From positions 1-64,000 of the forward strand of contig NZ_JAGGLG010000023.1 of assembly GCF_017874315.1 (NCBI RefSeq): a stretch of 64,000 nucleotides of DNA, written 5' to 3'. This document shows, piece after piece, positions 8,118 to 15,605 of this stretch. This stretch comes from Symbiobacterium terraclitae. Its GTDB lineage: Bacteria > Bacillota > Sulfobacillia > Symbiobacteriales > Symbiobacteriaceae. A model generated the notes under the pieces. It made no database searches, had not been told where the DNA came from, and saw only the letters and a program-made list of their open reading frames with translations. The position numbers and the translations under genes were made by a program. Positions within the stretch are counted from its first letter, which is position 1. Each line of letters opens with the position of its first letter.

Positions 8118-8930
8118 ATGACCGGCACCACCGAAGATACCGCAAGGCCCATCGGCTTCTTCGACTCAGGGGAGGGCGGGCTGACCGTCGCACGGGCGGT
8201 CGCCGAGCTGCTGCCCCACGAGAACTTGCTCTACGCCTGCGACACCGCGCACTTTCCCTACGGTCCCCGCCCGCTGGCCGAGGTGCGGTCCTTTTTCCTG
8301 CGTTTCATGGAATTCTTCGTCGAGCAGAACTGCAAACTGGTGATAGTGGCCTGCAACACGGCCACAGCGGCAGCCATCGACCTGCTGAAGGGCGCGGCGT
8401 TCCCGGTGCCCGCGCTGGGGGTCGTGCAGCCCGGCGCCGCCATGGCGGCCCGGGTCTCGACCACCGGCCGCATCGGAGTGGCGGCCACGCAGGGGACCTG
8501 CGACTCGGGCATCTACCCGAGCACGATCCGCGCGATTCGCCCGGACGCCCGGGTCATCCAGCAGGCCTGCCCCATCCTCGTCATCCGCGCCGAGGAGGGG
8601 GTCATCTCCGGGCCCGAGGTGCGGGCGGAGGTGGAGCGGTGCCTCGCGCCGATTCTCGCCGAGCAGGTCGACACGCTGGTGCTGGGCTGCACCCACTTCC
8701 CCCACATGGCGGCCGTGATCGCCGACGTGGTGGGCCCCGGGGTGCGGCTGGTGGACCCCGGCCAGGCCACCGCGGCGCAGGTTGCCGATCTCCTGGAGGC
8801 GCGCGGCCTCCGCAACCCGGGGCCCGCCCCCGGTGAGCGGCGGGCCTTCACCACGGGGGACCCGGAGCGCTTCCTCGAGGTCGCCAACCGGCTGTGGCCG
8901 GGGGGCGTGGGCGCTGCCGCACAGATCTGA
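8118..8930 (+). CDS. murI: Glutamate racemase
   Basis: MurI converts L-glutamate to D-glutamate for peptidoglycan, cofactor-independently, using two cysteines. The 270-residue protein shows the family start IGFFDSGEGGLT (residues 12-23), catalytic Cys79 in ACNTATAA and catalytic Cys191 in GCTHFP, with both acid/base partners in place. The start is the ATG at 8118, preceded by AGAGGAGA at 8103-8110. The longer frame from 8034 has no ribosome binding site. It heads a compact run murI-rph-rdgB-phosphoesterase, the order found in many Firmicutes. Confidence 0.95.
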   Translation: MTGTTEDTARPIGFFDSGEGGLTVARAVAELLPHENLLYACDTAHFPYGPRPLAEVRSFFLRFMEFFVEQNCKLVIVACNTATAAAIDLLKGAAFPVPALGVVQPGAAMAARVSTTGRIGVAATQGTCDSGIYPSTIRAIRPDARVIQQACPILVIRAEEGVISGPEVRAEVERCLAPILAEQVDTLVLGCTHFPHMAAVIADVVGPGVRLVDPGQATAAQVADLLEARGLRNPGPAPGERRAFTTGDPERFLEVANRLWPGGVGAAAQI

Positions 8931-8960
8931 GCCCAGACAGAGCAGGAGTGAGGCCACGGG

Positions 8961-9728
8961 ATGCGGCAGGACGGTCGGATGCCCCATGAGATGCGCCCCA
9001 TCACCATCACGCGCAACTACAACATGCACGCCGAGGGCTCGGTGCTGATCGAGGTGGGACATACCCGCGTGATCTGCACGGTCACGGTGGAGGACCGGGT
9101 CCCGCCCTTCCTGAAGGGAAGAGGAGAAGGCTGGATCACCGCCGAATATGGCATGTTGCCCCGCGCAACGGGGCAGCGGGCCGGCCGTGAGGCCGCACGC
9201 GGCAGGCAGGGCGGCCGCACGATGGAGATCCAGCGGCTGATCGGCCGGTCCCTGCGCTCCGTCGTCGACCTCAAGGCGCTGGGCGAGCGGACGCTGCTGA
9301 TCGACTGCGACGTGATCCAGGCCGACGGCGGCACCCGCACCGCGGCGATCACCGGAGCCTTCGTCGCCCTGGTGGATGCGGTGGACGGGCTGCGCCGGGC
9401 CGGGCTGATCGCCAGACTGCCCGTCAGCGACTACCTGGCGGCGACGTCGGTGGGCGTGGTCGACGGCGTGCCGCTCCTGGACCTGGCGTACGGCGAGGAC
9501 TCGCGGGCCGCGGTCGACCTGAACCTGGTGATGACCGGGTCCGGCGGGATTGTGGAGATTCAGGGCACGGGCGAGGAGCGGCCGTTCAGCCGCCGGCAGC
9601 TGGACGAGCTGCTGGCTCTGGCCGAGAGCGGGATCCGGCAGCTGGTGGCGGCGCAGCGCCACAGCCTCGGTGCCCTGGGAGCGGAGGTCGGTTCCCTTGT
9701 CGGACAGGCGGTTGGTGCTGGCCAGTAA
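8961..9728 (+). CDS. rph: Ribonuclease PH
   Basis: RNase PH is a phosphorolytic 3'-5' exoribonuclease that trims tRNA precursors using inorganic phosphate. The 255-residue protein starts [20 protein letters not shown] and has the phosphate-binding and active-site segments [14 protein letters not shown] and [14 protein letters not shown], then [27 protein letters not shown] at 8946-8954 precedes the ATG. The downstream rdgB start lies 32 bp inside its 3' end, indicating translational coupling. Confidence 0.96.
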   Translation: MRQDGRMPHEMRPITITRNYNMHAEGSVLIEVGHTRVICTVTVEDRVPPFLKGRGEGWITAEYGMLPRATGQRAGREAARGRQGGRTMEIQRLIGRSLRSVVDLKALGERTLLIDCDVIQADGGTRTAAITGAFVALVDAVDGLRRAGLIARLPVSDYLAATSVGVVDGVPLLDLAYGEDSRAAVDLNLVMTGSGGIVEIQGTGEERPFSRRQLDELLALAESGIRQLVAAQRHSLGALGAEVGSLVGQAVGAGQ

Positions 9729-10290
9729 GAACCCGGGGAAGCTGCGGGAGTTCCGCGACCTCCTGGCCGGTCGGTCGATCGAGGTGATCGGGCTCGACCC
9801 CGATGCGCCCGAGGTGGCCGAGACGGGTACTACCTTCGAGCAGAACGCGCTGATCAAGGCCCGCGCCGCTGCGGCGGCCACGGGCCTTCCCGCGCTGGCG
9901 GAGGATTCGGGCATCGTGGTGGACGCGCTGGGCGGCGAGCCGGGGGTCCGCTCGGCCCGCTGGGTTCCGGGAAGCGACGAGGACCGGCTACGGGCCTTGC
10001 TGGCCCGCATGGAGGGCGTGCCGGCGGAGCTGCGGACCGCCCGGTACGTGTCGGTGATCGCGGTCGTGCTCCCCTCGGGGCGGGAGGAACTGTTCCGGGG
10101 CGAGTGGGAGGGCCGGCTGACCGAGGCGCCCCGGGGCACGGGCGGCTTCGGCTATGACCCGATCTTCGAGCTGCCGGACGGCCGGACGGCGGCCGAGCTG
10201 ACGCTGCAGGAGAAGAACGCCGTCAGCCACCGGGCCCGGGCGCTCGCCCGGTGCCTGGAGCGGCTTCCGGCGCTGCTGGAGGAGGGCTAG
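9697..10290 (+). CDS. rdgB: dITP/XTP pyrophosphatase (Ham1/RdgB)
   Basis: RdgB removes non-canonical purine nucleotides (dITP, XTP) from the pool by hydrolysis to the monophosphate and PPi. From a TTG start at 9697 the protein has 197 residues. It begins [16 protein letters not shown], with the nucleotide-binding SKNPGK, and continues with [23 protein letters not shown] and [14 protein letters not shown], all family hallmarks. GGAGG at 9682-9686 supports the TTG. It overlaps rph by 32 bp; upstream in-frame starts would lie deep inside rph and add no conserved sequence. Confidence 0.93.
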   Translation: MSDRRLVLASKNPGKLREFRDLLAGRSIEVIGLDPDAPEVAETGTTFEQNALIKARAAAAATGLPALAEDSGIVVDALGGEPGVRSARWVPGSDEDRLRALLARMEGVPAELRTARYVSVIAVVLPSGREELFRGEWEGRLTEAPRGTGGFGYDPIFELPDGRTAAELTLQEKNAVSHRARALARCLERLPALLEEG

Positions 10291-10291
10291 C

Positions 10292-10795
10292 GTGCTGCGG
10301 ATCGGTGTGGTCAGCGACAGTCACCGCCGGTTTGCGTACGTGCCGGACATGCGGGAGAAGTGCGGTCGGCTGGACTGGCTCCTGCACGCGGGCGACCACC
10401 TCTCCGATGCCCCCCGCATCGCCGCCGACCTTGGGGTTGACCCGTCGCGGGTGAGGGCGGTGGCGGGGAACTGCGACTTCCCCGAGACGGAGCCCGACGA
10501 GCTGCTGCTGGAGCTGGAACAGGTGCGGATCCTGATGGTCCACGGGCACCGCCACGGGGTGAAGTCCGGGCCGCAGCGGGTGCTCTACCGGGCGCAGGAA
10601 GCCGGCGCCCGGGTGGCGATCTTCGGCCACTCGCACGTGTCGTTCCTGGAGGACGTCGGGGGCGTGCTGCTGCTCAACCCGGGCTCTTTGAGCCTGCCCC
10701 GGCGCCCGGGCGATCTGCCCTCCTGCGCCGTCCTGGAACTGGCCGGCGGAGAGGTCCGCGCCCGCCTGCAGTTTCTGGGCGAAGACAGCATTTAG
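10292..10795 (+). CDS. YfcE/MJ0936-type metallophosphoesterase
   Basis: This 167-residue calcineurin-like phosphodiesterase carries the full dimetal motif series: DSH (residues 9-11), GDH near 34, GNCD near 59, GHRHG near 85 and GHSH near 112. Family members hydrolyse small phosphodiesters in vitro with Mn2+, but the physiological substrate is not established. The GTG start is one base after the rdgB stop, so the two are almost certainly co-transcribed. The -35 of the following tRNA promoter lies just past its stop codon. Confidence 0.9.
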   Translation: MLRIGVVSDSHRRFAYVPDMREKCGRLDWLLHAGDHLSDAPRIAADLGVDPSRVRAVAGNCDFPETEPDELLLELEQVRILMVHGHRHGVKSGPQRVLYRAQEAGARVAIFGHSHVSFLEDVGGVLLLNPGSLSLPRRPGDLPSCAVLELAGGEVRARLQFLGEDSI

Positions 10796-10798
10796 CTT

Positions 10799-10828
10799 TT
10801 GACAGCAGGCCGGGCGATACGCTATACT
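10799..10828 (+). promoter_or_regulatory. Promoter of the tRNA-Pro/tRNA-Gly unit
   Basis: Consensus TTGACA (10799-10804) is followed after 18 bp by TATACT (10823-10828), 17 bp upstream of tRNA-Pro. Confidence 0.85.
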
Positions 10829-10845
10829 CTCTTGTGCGGGATGAC

Positions 10846-10922
<77 letters not shown>

Positions 10923-10949
10923 ACCGGGCAGGGGCCGATCCATCAAACT

Positions 10950-11023
10950 GCGGGTGTAGCTTAGTGGTAAAGCTCCAGCCTTCCAAGCTGGCTACGAGGG
11001 TTCGATTCCCTTCACCCGCTCCA
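10950..11023 (+). tRNA. tRNA-Gly (anticodon TCC)
   Basis: The acceptor stem is GCGGGTG/CACCCGC, the anticodon loop CTTCCAA reads TCC, the T-loop is TTCGATT, and CCA is encoded at 11021-11023. It is co-transcribed with tRNA-Pro. Confidence 0.97.
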
Positions 11024-11036
11024 GACGGTTCGTTTT

Positions 11037-11063
11037 GAGGACGAACAACCTTCGTCCTCTTTT
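11037..11063 (+). terminator. Intrinsic terminator after tRNA-Gly
   Basis: GAGGACGAA pairs with TTCGTCCTC around CAACC and is followed by TTTT. It ends the Pro-Gly unit. Confidence 0.88.
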
Positions 11064-11108
11064 GCTCTTGACTGGAAGTCGGCCCCTGCCCTGCCGCCAG
11101 GGCGCGCC

Positions 11109-11137
11109 TTGTGCCCCGGTTTGCCCTGTGCTAAACT
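11109..11137 (+). promoter_or_regulatory. Promoter of the tRNA-Arg/His/Gln/Lys unit
   Basis: TTGTGC (11109-11114), a 17-bp spacer and TAAACT (11132-11137) lie 16 bp before tRNA-Arg. No other promoter or terminator is evident until after tRNA-Lys. Confidence 0.65.
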
Positions 11138-11153
11138 AACCTGTGCTGTAGAC

Positions 11154-11229
11154 GCGCCTGTAGCTCAGGGGATAGAGCAACCGCCTTCTAAGCGGTTGGC
11201 CGCAGGTTCGAATCCTGCCAGGCGCACCA
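11154..11229 (+). tRNA. tRNA-Arg (anticodon TCT)
   Basis: The acceptor stem is GCGCCTG/CAGGCGC, the anticodon loop CTTCTAA reads TCT, the T-loop is TTCGAAT, and CCA is encoded. Confidence 0.97.
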
Positions 11230-11259
11230 GCATTCCTCCGGTTCCGGCCGCGTTCACAC

Positions 11260-11337
11260 GCTGACCGTAGCTCAGTTGGTTAGAGCGCCAGATTGTGGCT
11301 CTGGAGGTCGCCGGTTCGACTCCGGTCGGTCAGCCCA
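11260..11337 (+). tRNA. tRNA-His (anticodon GTG)
   Basis: The acceptor stem is CTGACCG/CGGTCAG. The extra G-1 (11260) opposite discriminator C (11334), the identity element of tRNA-His, is encoded. The anticodon is GTG, and CCA is encoded at 11335-11337. Confidence 0.97.
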
Positions 11338-11342
11338 CACCT

Positions 11343-11418
11343 TGGGGCGTAGCCAAGTTGGTAAGGCACGGGACTTTGACTCCCGCATGCGTAGGTTCGA
11401 GTCCTGCCGCCCCAGCCA
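11343..11418 (+). tRNA. tRNA-Gln (anticodon TTG)
   Basis: The acceptor stem is TGGGGCG/CGCCCCA with discriminator G. The anticodon loop CTTTGAC reads TTG, and CCA is encoded. It begins five bases after tRNA-His. Confidence 0.97.
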
Positions 11419-11458
11419 GCACGGCAGGCTCCCGCCCCGACGGGGGTCTGCGATTGTC

Positions 11459-11533
11459 GGGCCATTAGCTCAGTGGTAGAGCATCCGCCTTTTAAGCGGG
11501 GTGTCGTTGGTTCGAATCCAACATGGCCCACCA
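11459..11533 (+). tRNA. tRNA-Lys (anticodon TTT)
   Basis: The acceptor stem is GGGCCAT/ATGGCCC. The anticodon loop CTTTTAA reads TTT, the T-loop is TTCGAAT, and CCA is encoded (11531-11533). It is the last member of the cluster. Confidence 0.97.
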
Positions 11534-11538
11534 TCATC

Positions 11539-11580
11539 CACGTGGCCCCGGGACTGCCGACGCAGTCCTGGGGCCACGTG
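11539..11580 (+). terminator. 18-bp U-less hairpin after tRNA-Lys
   Basis: An 18-bp stem (11539-11556 with 11563-11580, one G-U pair) closes CCGACG. No T-run follows. It is placed where the tRNA operon must end. Confidence 0.6.
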
Positions 11581-11979
11581 CGCTGTAGATGCAGCAGAGC
11601 TCCAGGTACGCCGTGTCGAGACCGGCGTGAAACAGCCTGCTCTATCGGAGGAGGCCGCCGAGCCGCCGGCGGAGTCCTGAGGCTGCGCCCTCGGTAGGAA
11701 AGGTGGCAGCAGGACGCGGTATGATGAATCCGGCCTTCCTTCTCTGCACGATCGTCCCGTGGCAGGCGCTGCTGCAGCGGAGAGTGCGCAGACACTGTGA
11801 CTTGCCAGCCGCGAGGAGGGGAGGGCAGCGATGGCAGTTCGCGTTGATGGCGCGTCATCCGATAGCCTGTCCGGGTGCGGCTTGTGTCGAGCCGCGCACT
11901 GGCCCAACAGCAGGGACAGGAATAGCCCGCCGACGCTCCTGCGCACCCTAGGGGCAGATGCAGAAGGGGGCGCAGAAGG
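11581..11979. other. Non-coding gap between tRNA-Lys and the DUF378 gene
   Basis: This ~400-bp stretch has no reading frame with a plausible protein. A GAGGAGGGGAGGGCAGCG run (about 11813-11830) just before an ATG at 11831 looks like a ribosome binding site, but the ~60-residue product has no recognisable features and no bias I can confirm. A decayed gene or an unannotated RNA is possible. I see no promoter with both boxes. Confidence 0.4.
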
Positions 11980-12171
11980 ATGTTCATCGCGAGACTCCTG
12001 GTCGTGATCGGCGCGCTGAACTGGGGGCTGATCGGGTTGTTCGGTTTTGACCTGGTGGCCTTCCTGTTCGGCGGGCAGATGTCGCTGATCTCCCGGATCG
12101 TATACACCCTCGTCGGCATCGCCGGCGTGGCCATGATCGCGGACTTCGCCACGACTCGCCAGCGGACCTGA
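11980..12171 (+). CDS. DUF378 (YuzA-like) small membrane protein
   Basis: A 63-residue protein with two hydrophobic helices (about 4-26 and 34-56) separated by FGGQMS. The ALNWGLIGLFGFDLVAFLFGG segment is the hallmark of the DUF378/YuzA family, small inner-membrane proteins of unknown function common in Bacillus and Clostridia. AGGGGG at 11964-11969 precedes the ATG. It is flanked by a hairpin at 12184-12212 and has no operon partners. Confidence 0.85.
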   Translation: MFIARLLVVIGALNWGLIGLFGFDLVAFLFGGQMSLISRIVYTLVGIAGVAMIADFATTRQRT

Positions 12172-12183
12172 GAGAGCATGCGC

Positions 12184-12212
12184 GCACGCCTCCGGGCTTT
12201 CCGGAGGCGTGC
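12184..12212 (+). terminator. U-less hairpin after the DUF378 gene
   Basis: GCACGCCTCCGG pairs perfectly with CCGGAGGCGTGC around GCTTT. No T-run follows (CGCCGCG). Confidence 0.6.
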
Positions 12213-12257
12213 CGCCGCGCAGGGGGCCGTTCGGGCACAGCGGGCTCCCTAATCAGC

Positions 12258-12295
12258 GATGGCCCAGCCGATCGCCGATGATCGGTTGGGCCATC
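12258..12295 (-). terminator. Hairpin downstream of tRNA-Leu
   Basis: A 16-bp stem (12258-12273 with 12280-12295, one G-U) lies 22 bp beyond the 3' end of tRNA-Leu on the - strand. It lacks a T-run on either strand and is probably its terminator. Confidence 0.5.
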
Positions 12296-12317
12296 CCCAT
12301 AGGCCGCGAACTCTGGA

Positions 12318-12402
12318 TGGTGCGAGAGAGGGGACTTGAACCCCTACGCCTTGCGGCACAAGATCCTAAGTCTTGCGTGTCTGCCAATTCCACCACTCTC
12401 GC
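12318..12402 (-). tRNA. tRNA-Leu (anticodon TAG)
   Basis: Read on the - strand, the acceptor stem is GCGAGAG/CTCTCGC. The anticodon loop CTTAGGA reads TAG, the long variable arm expected for leucine tRNA is present, and A-CCA is encoded (12321-12318). Length is 85 nt. Confidence 0.96.
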
Positions 12403-12418
12403 ATGCGCTGCACATGAT

Positions 12419-12448
12419 ATGTTACCCCAGCCGGGCCGTTTGTGTAAA
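12419..12448 (-). promoter_or_regulatory. Promoter of tRNA-Leu
   Basis: On the - strand TTTACA (12448-12443) is followed after 18 bp by TAACAT (12424-12419), 16 bp before the tRNA. Confidence 0.7.
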
Positions 12449-12558
12449 GCGCAAGCGCTGCACGGGAAGCGCTTCCGCCCGTGCCATAGGGTCGACTCCT
12501 GCCGTCAGGTGCGTATACTCCTTCGACCCGTGCGTGATCGACAGGAGGGGGAAGCGCG

Positions 12559-13824
12559 ATGACCGACGGCGTCGACCTGCCGCTGATGATTCCCGTCGTG
12601 CAGCACTTCGCCGCGCCTGAGGTGGCCGACGTGGAGGCGGCCATGCGTGCGGCCCTCGACGGGCTGCGCCTGCGGTCGGTGGTCGGGCCCGGCATGCGCG
12701 TGGCCATCACCGCGGGGAGCCGGGGCATCCGGAACATCCCGCTGATCCTGCGCACAGCCGCAGGGTACCTCAAGGAGTTGGGCGCCGAGCCGGTGGTGGT
12801 TGCCGCCATGGGCAGCCACGGCGGCGGCACGGCCGAGGGGCAGCTGGCCGTCCTGCGGAGCCTCGGCGTGACCCCCGAGGCTGTAGGGTGCGCGGTGCAC
12901 GGCGGGGTCGAGGTGGTGGAGCTGGGGCGGACCGGGGAGGGTCGCCCGGTCTACTTCGATGCGTTCGCAGCCGCGTGCGACGGTGTGCTGGTGATCAACC
13001 GGATCAAGCCGCACACCTCCTTCCGCGGACGGCTGGAGAGCGGCCTAGTGAAGATGATGGTGGTCGGCCTGGGCAAGCCGGCCGGCGCGGCGCAGTTCCA
13101 CGCGTGCGCCCCGGAGCGGCTCTCCGACGCCCTGGCCGAGATGGGCCGGGTGATCCTGCAGCGGGCGCCCATCCTGGGCGGCATCGCCGTGTTGGAGAAC
13201 GCCCGGGAGGAGACGGCCGACCTCGTGCCGGTCGGGCGCGACGAGCTGATCGAGCGCGAGATGGCCCTGCTGGAGCGCGCCAGGGCGCTGCTGCCCCGCC
13301 TGCCCGTCCGGGCGCTGGACCTGCTGATCGTGGAGGAGATGGGCAAGGACATCGCCGGTACGGGCATGGACACCAACGTGATCGGCCGAGTCGGCATCTT
13401 CGGCGTGCCGGACGGCGATCCGGCCGTCCGGCGCATCGTCGTGCTGGATCTGACCGAGGCCTCCCACGGCAACGCCAACGGCATGGGGCTGGCCGATTTC
13501 ATCACCCGACGGTTCCAGCGCAAGATCGACTTCCCAACCACCTACCTCAACACGCTCACGGCGACCTTCGTGCAGCGGGCCCGGATGCCGATCGTGTGCG
13601 AGACCGACCGGGATGCGATCGCCACAGCGCTCAGGACGCTTGGCAGGCCCGCCCCGGACCGGGTGCGGGCGATGCGCATCCGGAACACCCTCATGCTGGA
13701 GCGGCTCTGGGTCTCCCCGGCGGTATGGGCGGAGATCGGGGGCTCGCCCGGCCTTACCGCCGCCGGCCCGCCCGGTCCGATGCGGTTCGACCCGGAGGGG
13801 CGGCTGCTCCCGGAACCGGCCTAG
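12559..13824 (+). CDS. LarA-like DUF2088 domain protein of unknown function
   Basis: This 421-residue cytoplasmic protein resembles the N-terminal half of the nickel-dependent lactate racemase (LarA) superfamily. It has MRVAITAGSRGI near 50, MGSHGGGT near 87, and INRIKPHTSFRGRLESGLVKMM near 150, where LarA-type proteins hold cofactor and substrate histidines and a lysine. It probably binds a hydroxy-acid-like ligand or a nickel-pincer cofactor, but no larB/larC/larE genes are in the window, so lactate racemization should not be assumed. AGGAGGGGG precedes the ATG; TATACT at 12514 may be its -10. Its stop overlaps that of the convergent thrC. Confidence 0.7.
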   Translation: MTDGVDLPLMIPVVQHFAAPEVADVEAAMRAALDGLRLRSVVGPGMRVAITAGSRGIRNIPLILRTAAGYLKELGAEPVVVAAMGSHGGGTAEGQLAVLRSLGVTPEAVGCAVHGGVEVVELGRTGEGRPVYFDAFAAACDGVLVINRIKPHTSFRGRLESGLVKMMVVGLGKPAGAAQFHACAPERLSDALAEMGRVILQRAPILGGIAVLENAREETADLVPVGRDELIEREMALLERARALLPRLPVRALDLLIVEEMGKDIAGTGMDTNVIGRVGIFGVPDGDPAVRRIVVLDLTEASHGNANGMGLADFITRRFQRKIDFPTTYLNTLTATFVQRARMPIVCETDRDAIATALRTLGRPAPDRVRAMRIRNTLMLERLWVSPAVWAEIGGSPGLTAAGPPGPMRFDPEGRLLPEPA

Positions 13825-15026
13825 ATCGTCGCGTCCTTCTCCAGCACCGGCAGCTCGGGCCGCAGGATGTCCGGGTACTTGATCCCGGCGCCGGTGTTGA
13901 GCAGCACGACCCGGTCCTCCGGCTGCAGCCACCCCTGCTCCCGCAGCCTCCGGGCGGCGCCGACCAGGGAGGCACCCTCGGGGCAGATGAAGAGGCCCTC
14001 GGTCCGGCTGATCTGCTGCAGGCCCCAGAGGGTATCCTCGTCCGGCACGGCGACGCAGGTGCCGCCGGTGGCGCGCACGGCCTCGAGCACGAGGAAGTCG
14101 CCCAGGGCCTTCGGCACGCGGATCCCCTGCGCCACGGTCTCGGCACCCTCCCACCTTTCGGAGGCTTCCCTGCCCTCGTGGAACGCCTTGACGATCGGTG
14201 CGCAGCCGGCGGCCTGCACGGCCACCAGACGGGGCATCCGGGCACCTTCCGGCAGCCAGCCCATCGCCATCATCTCGCGGATTGCCTTGTAGATGCCGAT
14301 GATGCCCACCCCGCCGCCGGTGGGGTAGAGGATCGCATCGGGCAGCCTCCAGCCCAGCTGCTCGGCGATCTCGTAGCCCATGGTCTTCTTGCCCTCGATG
14401 CGGTACGGCTCCTTGAGGGTGGCTGCCTCGAACCAGCCGTGCGCCTTCGCCGACCGGGCGACGATGGCGCCGGCGTCGGTGATCTGGCCGCGCACCATGT
14501 AGGCGCGGGCCCCCACGGCCACCGCCTCCAGCACGCTCATCGCCGGGGCGTCGACCGGCATGACCAGGGTGACCTCGATGCCGGCCCGGGCGCCGTAGGC
14601 GGACCAGGCGCCGCCGGCGTTGCCGTTGGTCGGCATGGCGACCTTTCGGATGCCCAACTCCCTCGCCCGGCTCATCCCCACGGCCGAGCCGCGGGCCTTG
14701 AAGGTGCCGGTGGGGTTCACGCCCTCATCCTTCAGCATGAGGTTGGGCAGGCCCAGGGACTCGCCCAACCGCCGGACGGAGAGCAGCGGGGTCATGCCCT
14801 CGCCCAGCGTGACGACGTGCTCGTCGCTGCGGACGGGGAGGACCTCCCGGTACCGCCAGAGGCTGGAGACCCGGCCGGCGAGGTCCGCCGGGCGCACCGC
14901 CGCCGCGGCGGCCTTCAGGTCGTAGCGGACGAGCAGCGGTCCGCAGCACGCACACAGGTTCATGATCTGATCCGCGTCGTAGGTCCTGCCACAGCGGGCG
15001 CATTCCAGGTGGGTCATGTAGGTCAT
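13821..15026 (-). CDS. thrC: Threonine synthase
   Basis: A PLP-dependent enzyme converting O-phosphohomoserine to threonine. At 401 residues it has an N-terminal zinc-ribbon-like cluster (ECARCG...LCACCG, Cys9, 12, 25, 27, 28) typical of the class with this extension, the PLP-lysine motif NPTGTFKARG (Lys110) and the phosphate-binding loop PTGGGVGIIG. The ATG at 15026 is preceded by GGAGGCG at 15040-15034; a longer frame to 15065 lacks an SD. Its gene ends tail-to-tail with the DUF2088 gene, the two stop codons overlapping. Related cystathionine-synthase-like lyases are a less likely reading. Confidence 0.88.
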   Translation of the reverse strand: MTYMTHLECARCGRTYDADQIMNLCACCGPLLVRYDLKAAAAAVRPADLAGRVSSLWRYREVLPVRSDEHVVTLGEGMTPLLSVRRLGESLGLPNLMLKDEGVNPTGTFKARGSAVGMSRARELGIRKVAMPTNGNAGGAWSAYGARAGIEVTLVMPVDAPAMSVLEAVAVGARAYMVRGQITDAGAIVARSAKAHGWFEAATLKEPYRIEGKKTMGYEIAEQLGWRLPDAILYPTGGGVGIIGIYKAIREMMAMGWLPEGARMPRLVAVQAAGCAPIVKAFHEGREASERWEGAETVAQGIRVPKALGDFLVLEAVRATGGTCVAVPDEDTLWGLQQISRTEGLFICPEGASLVGAARRLREQGWLQPEDRVVLLNTGAGIKYPDILRPELPVLEKDATI

Positions 15027-15138
15027 CGCGCGTCGCCTCCATGCCAGCAGGTTGGGAAAGGGCAACCTGTGCCACCTTCCGCATGCACCTGTCTTCGCCC
15101 TCGCCGTGCGGCATCCCTACACCCGCTTCCCTCCCGCG

Positions 15139-15462
15139 CTAGCGGGCCACCTTTCCCCGCCAGGCCACCATGCCGCCCTCGACGTTCTTCACGTTGGTGA
15201 AGCCCAGGCGGCTCAGGTACTGGCAGGCCATCGCCGATCGGCTTGCGGTGCGGCAGATCACCAGGATCTCGTCGTCCCTGTTCAGCTCGGCCGCCCAGGT
15301 GCGGATCTGCCCCAGCGGCTTCAGCACCGCACCGGGTACGTGCCCCTCCGCGTACTCCCAGGGCTCCCGCACGTCGATGATCGTCGGCTTCTCCCCCCGC
15401 TCGAGGCGGGCCTGCAGCTCGGCTGTGGTGATTGAGGCCATCTTCGGTCTGAATCCAAACAT
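15139..15462 (-). CDS. Single-domain rhodanese (sulfurtransferase)
   Basis: A 107-residue cytoplasmic rhodanese domain. It carries the family motifs IIDVREPWEYAEGHVPGA (residues 28-45) and the active-site loop CRTASRS with the persulfide-forming Cys70. It probably moves sulfane sulfur between thiols, persulfides and acceptors. ATG 15462 follows GAGGAG on the - strand. It is divergent from the CoA-disulfide-reductase-like gene, and the two promoters carry matching operators, so the two are co-regulated. Its intact cysteine contrasts with the missing one in the neighbour's rhodanese domain. Confidence 0.9.
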   Translation of the reverse strand: MFGFRPKMASITTAELQARLERGEKPTIIDVREPWEYAEGHVPGAVLKPLGQIRTWAAELNRDDEILVICRTASRSAMACQYLSRLGFTNVKNVEGGMVAWRGKVAR

Positions 15463-15504
15463 CCGCCATCGCTCCTCACGCTCATGATGCGCTCTACGCA
15501 CTCC

Positions 15505-15534
15505 ATAATACCCCTACCGGTATCGGTAACGCAA
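15505..15534 (-). promoter_or_regulatory. Promoter and CsoR/CstR-like operator of the rhodanese gene
   Basis: On the - strand TTGCGT (15534-15529), an 18-bp spacer and TATTAT (15510-15505) form a good promoter. The spacer and -10 overlap ATACCCCTACCGGTAT (15508-15523), of the form ATACC-N6-GGTAT. That pattern resembles operators of the CsoR/CstR family (copper or persulfide sensors), and a bound repressor would block polymerase. Confidence 0.7.
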
Positions 15535-15539
15535 GGGGG

Positions 15540-15570
15540 TTGAAATACCTTACCGGGTATGGTGTAGTAT
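15540..15570 (+). promoter_or_regulatory. Promoter and CsoR/CstR-like operator of the CoA-disulfide-reductase-like gene
   Basis: TTGAAA (15540-15545) and TAGTAT (15565-15570) are 19 bp apart. ATACCTTACCGGGTAT (15545-15560) fills the spacer and has the same ATACC-N6-GGTAT form as the operators at 15508 and 19035. Confidence 0.65.
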
Positions 15571-15605
15571 AAGGGAACGTACTTGCAGCCAAGGGGGAGT
15601 AATCC

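Noticed and set aside
11280-12179. 299-residue - strand frame over tRNAs and the DUF378 gene
   Set aside because: It runs through three tRNA genes and has no SD or motif.
12888-15200. 770-residue + strand frame spanning the DUF2088 gene and antisense to thrC
   Set aside because: Gly/Arg/Ala-rich translation with no domain; both underlying genes are well supported in other frames.
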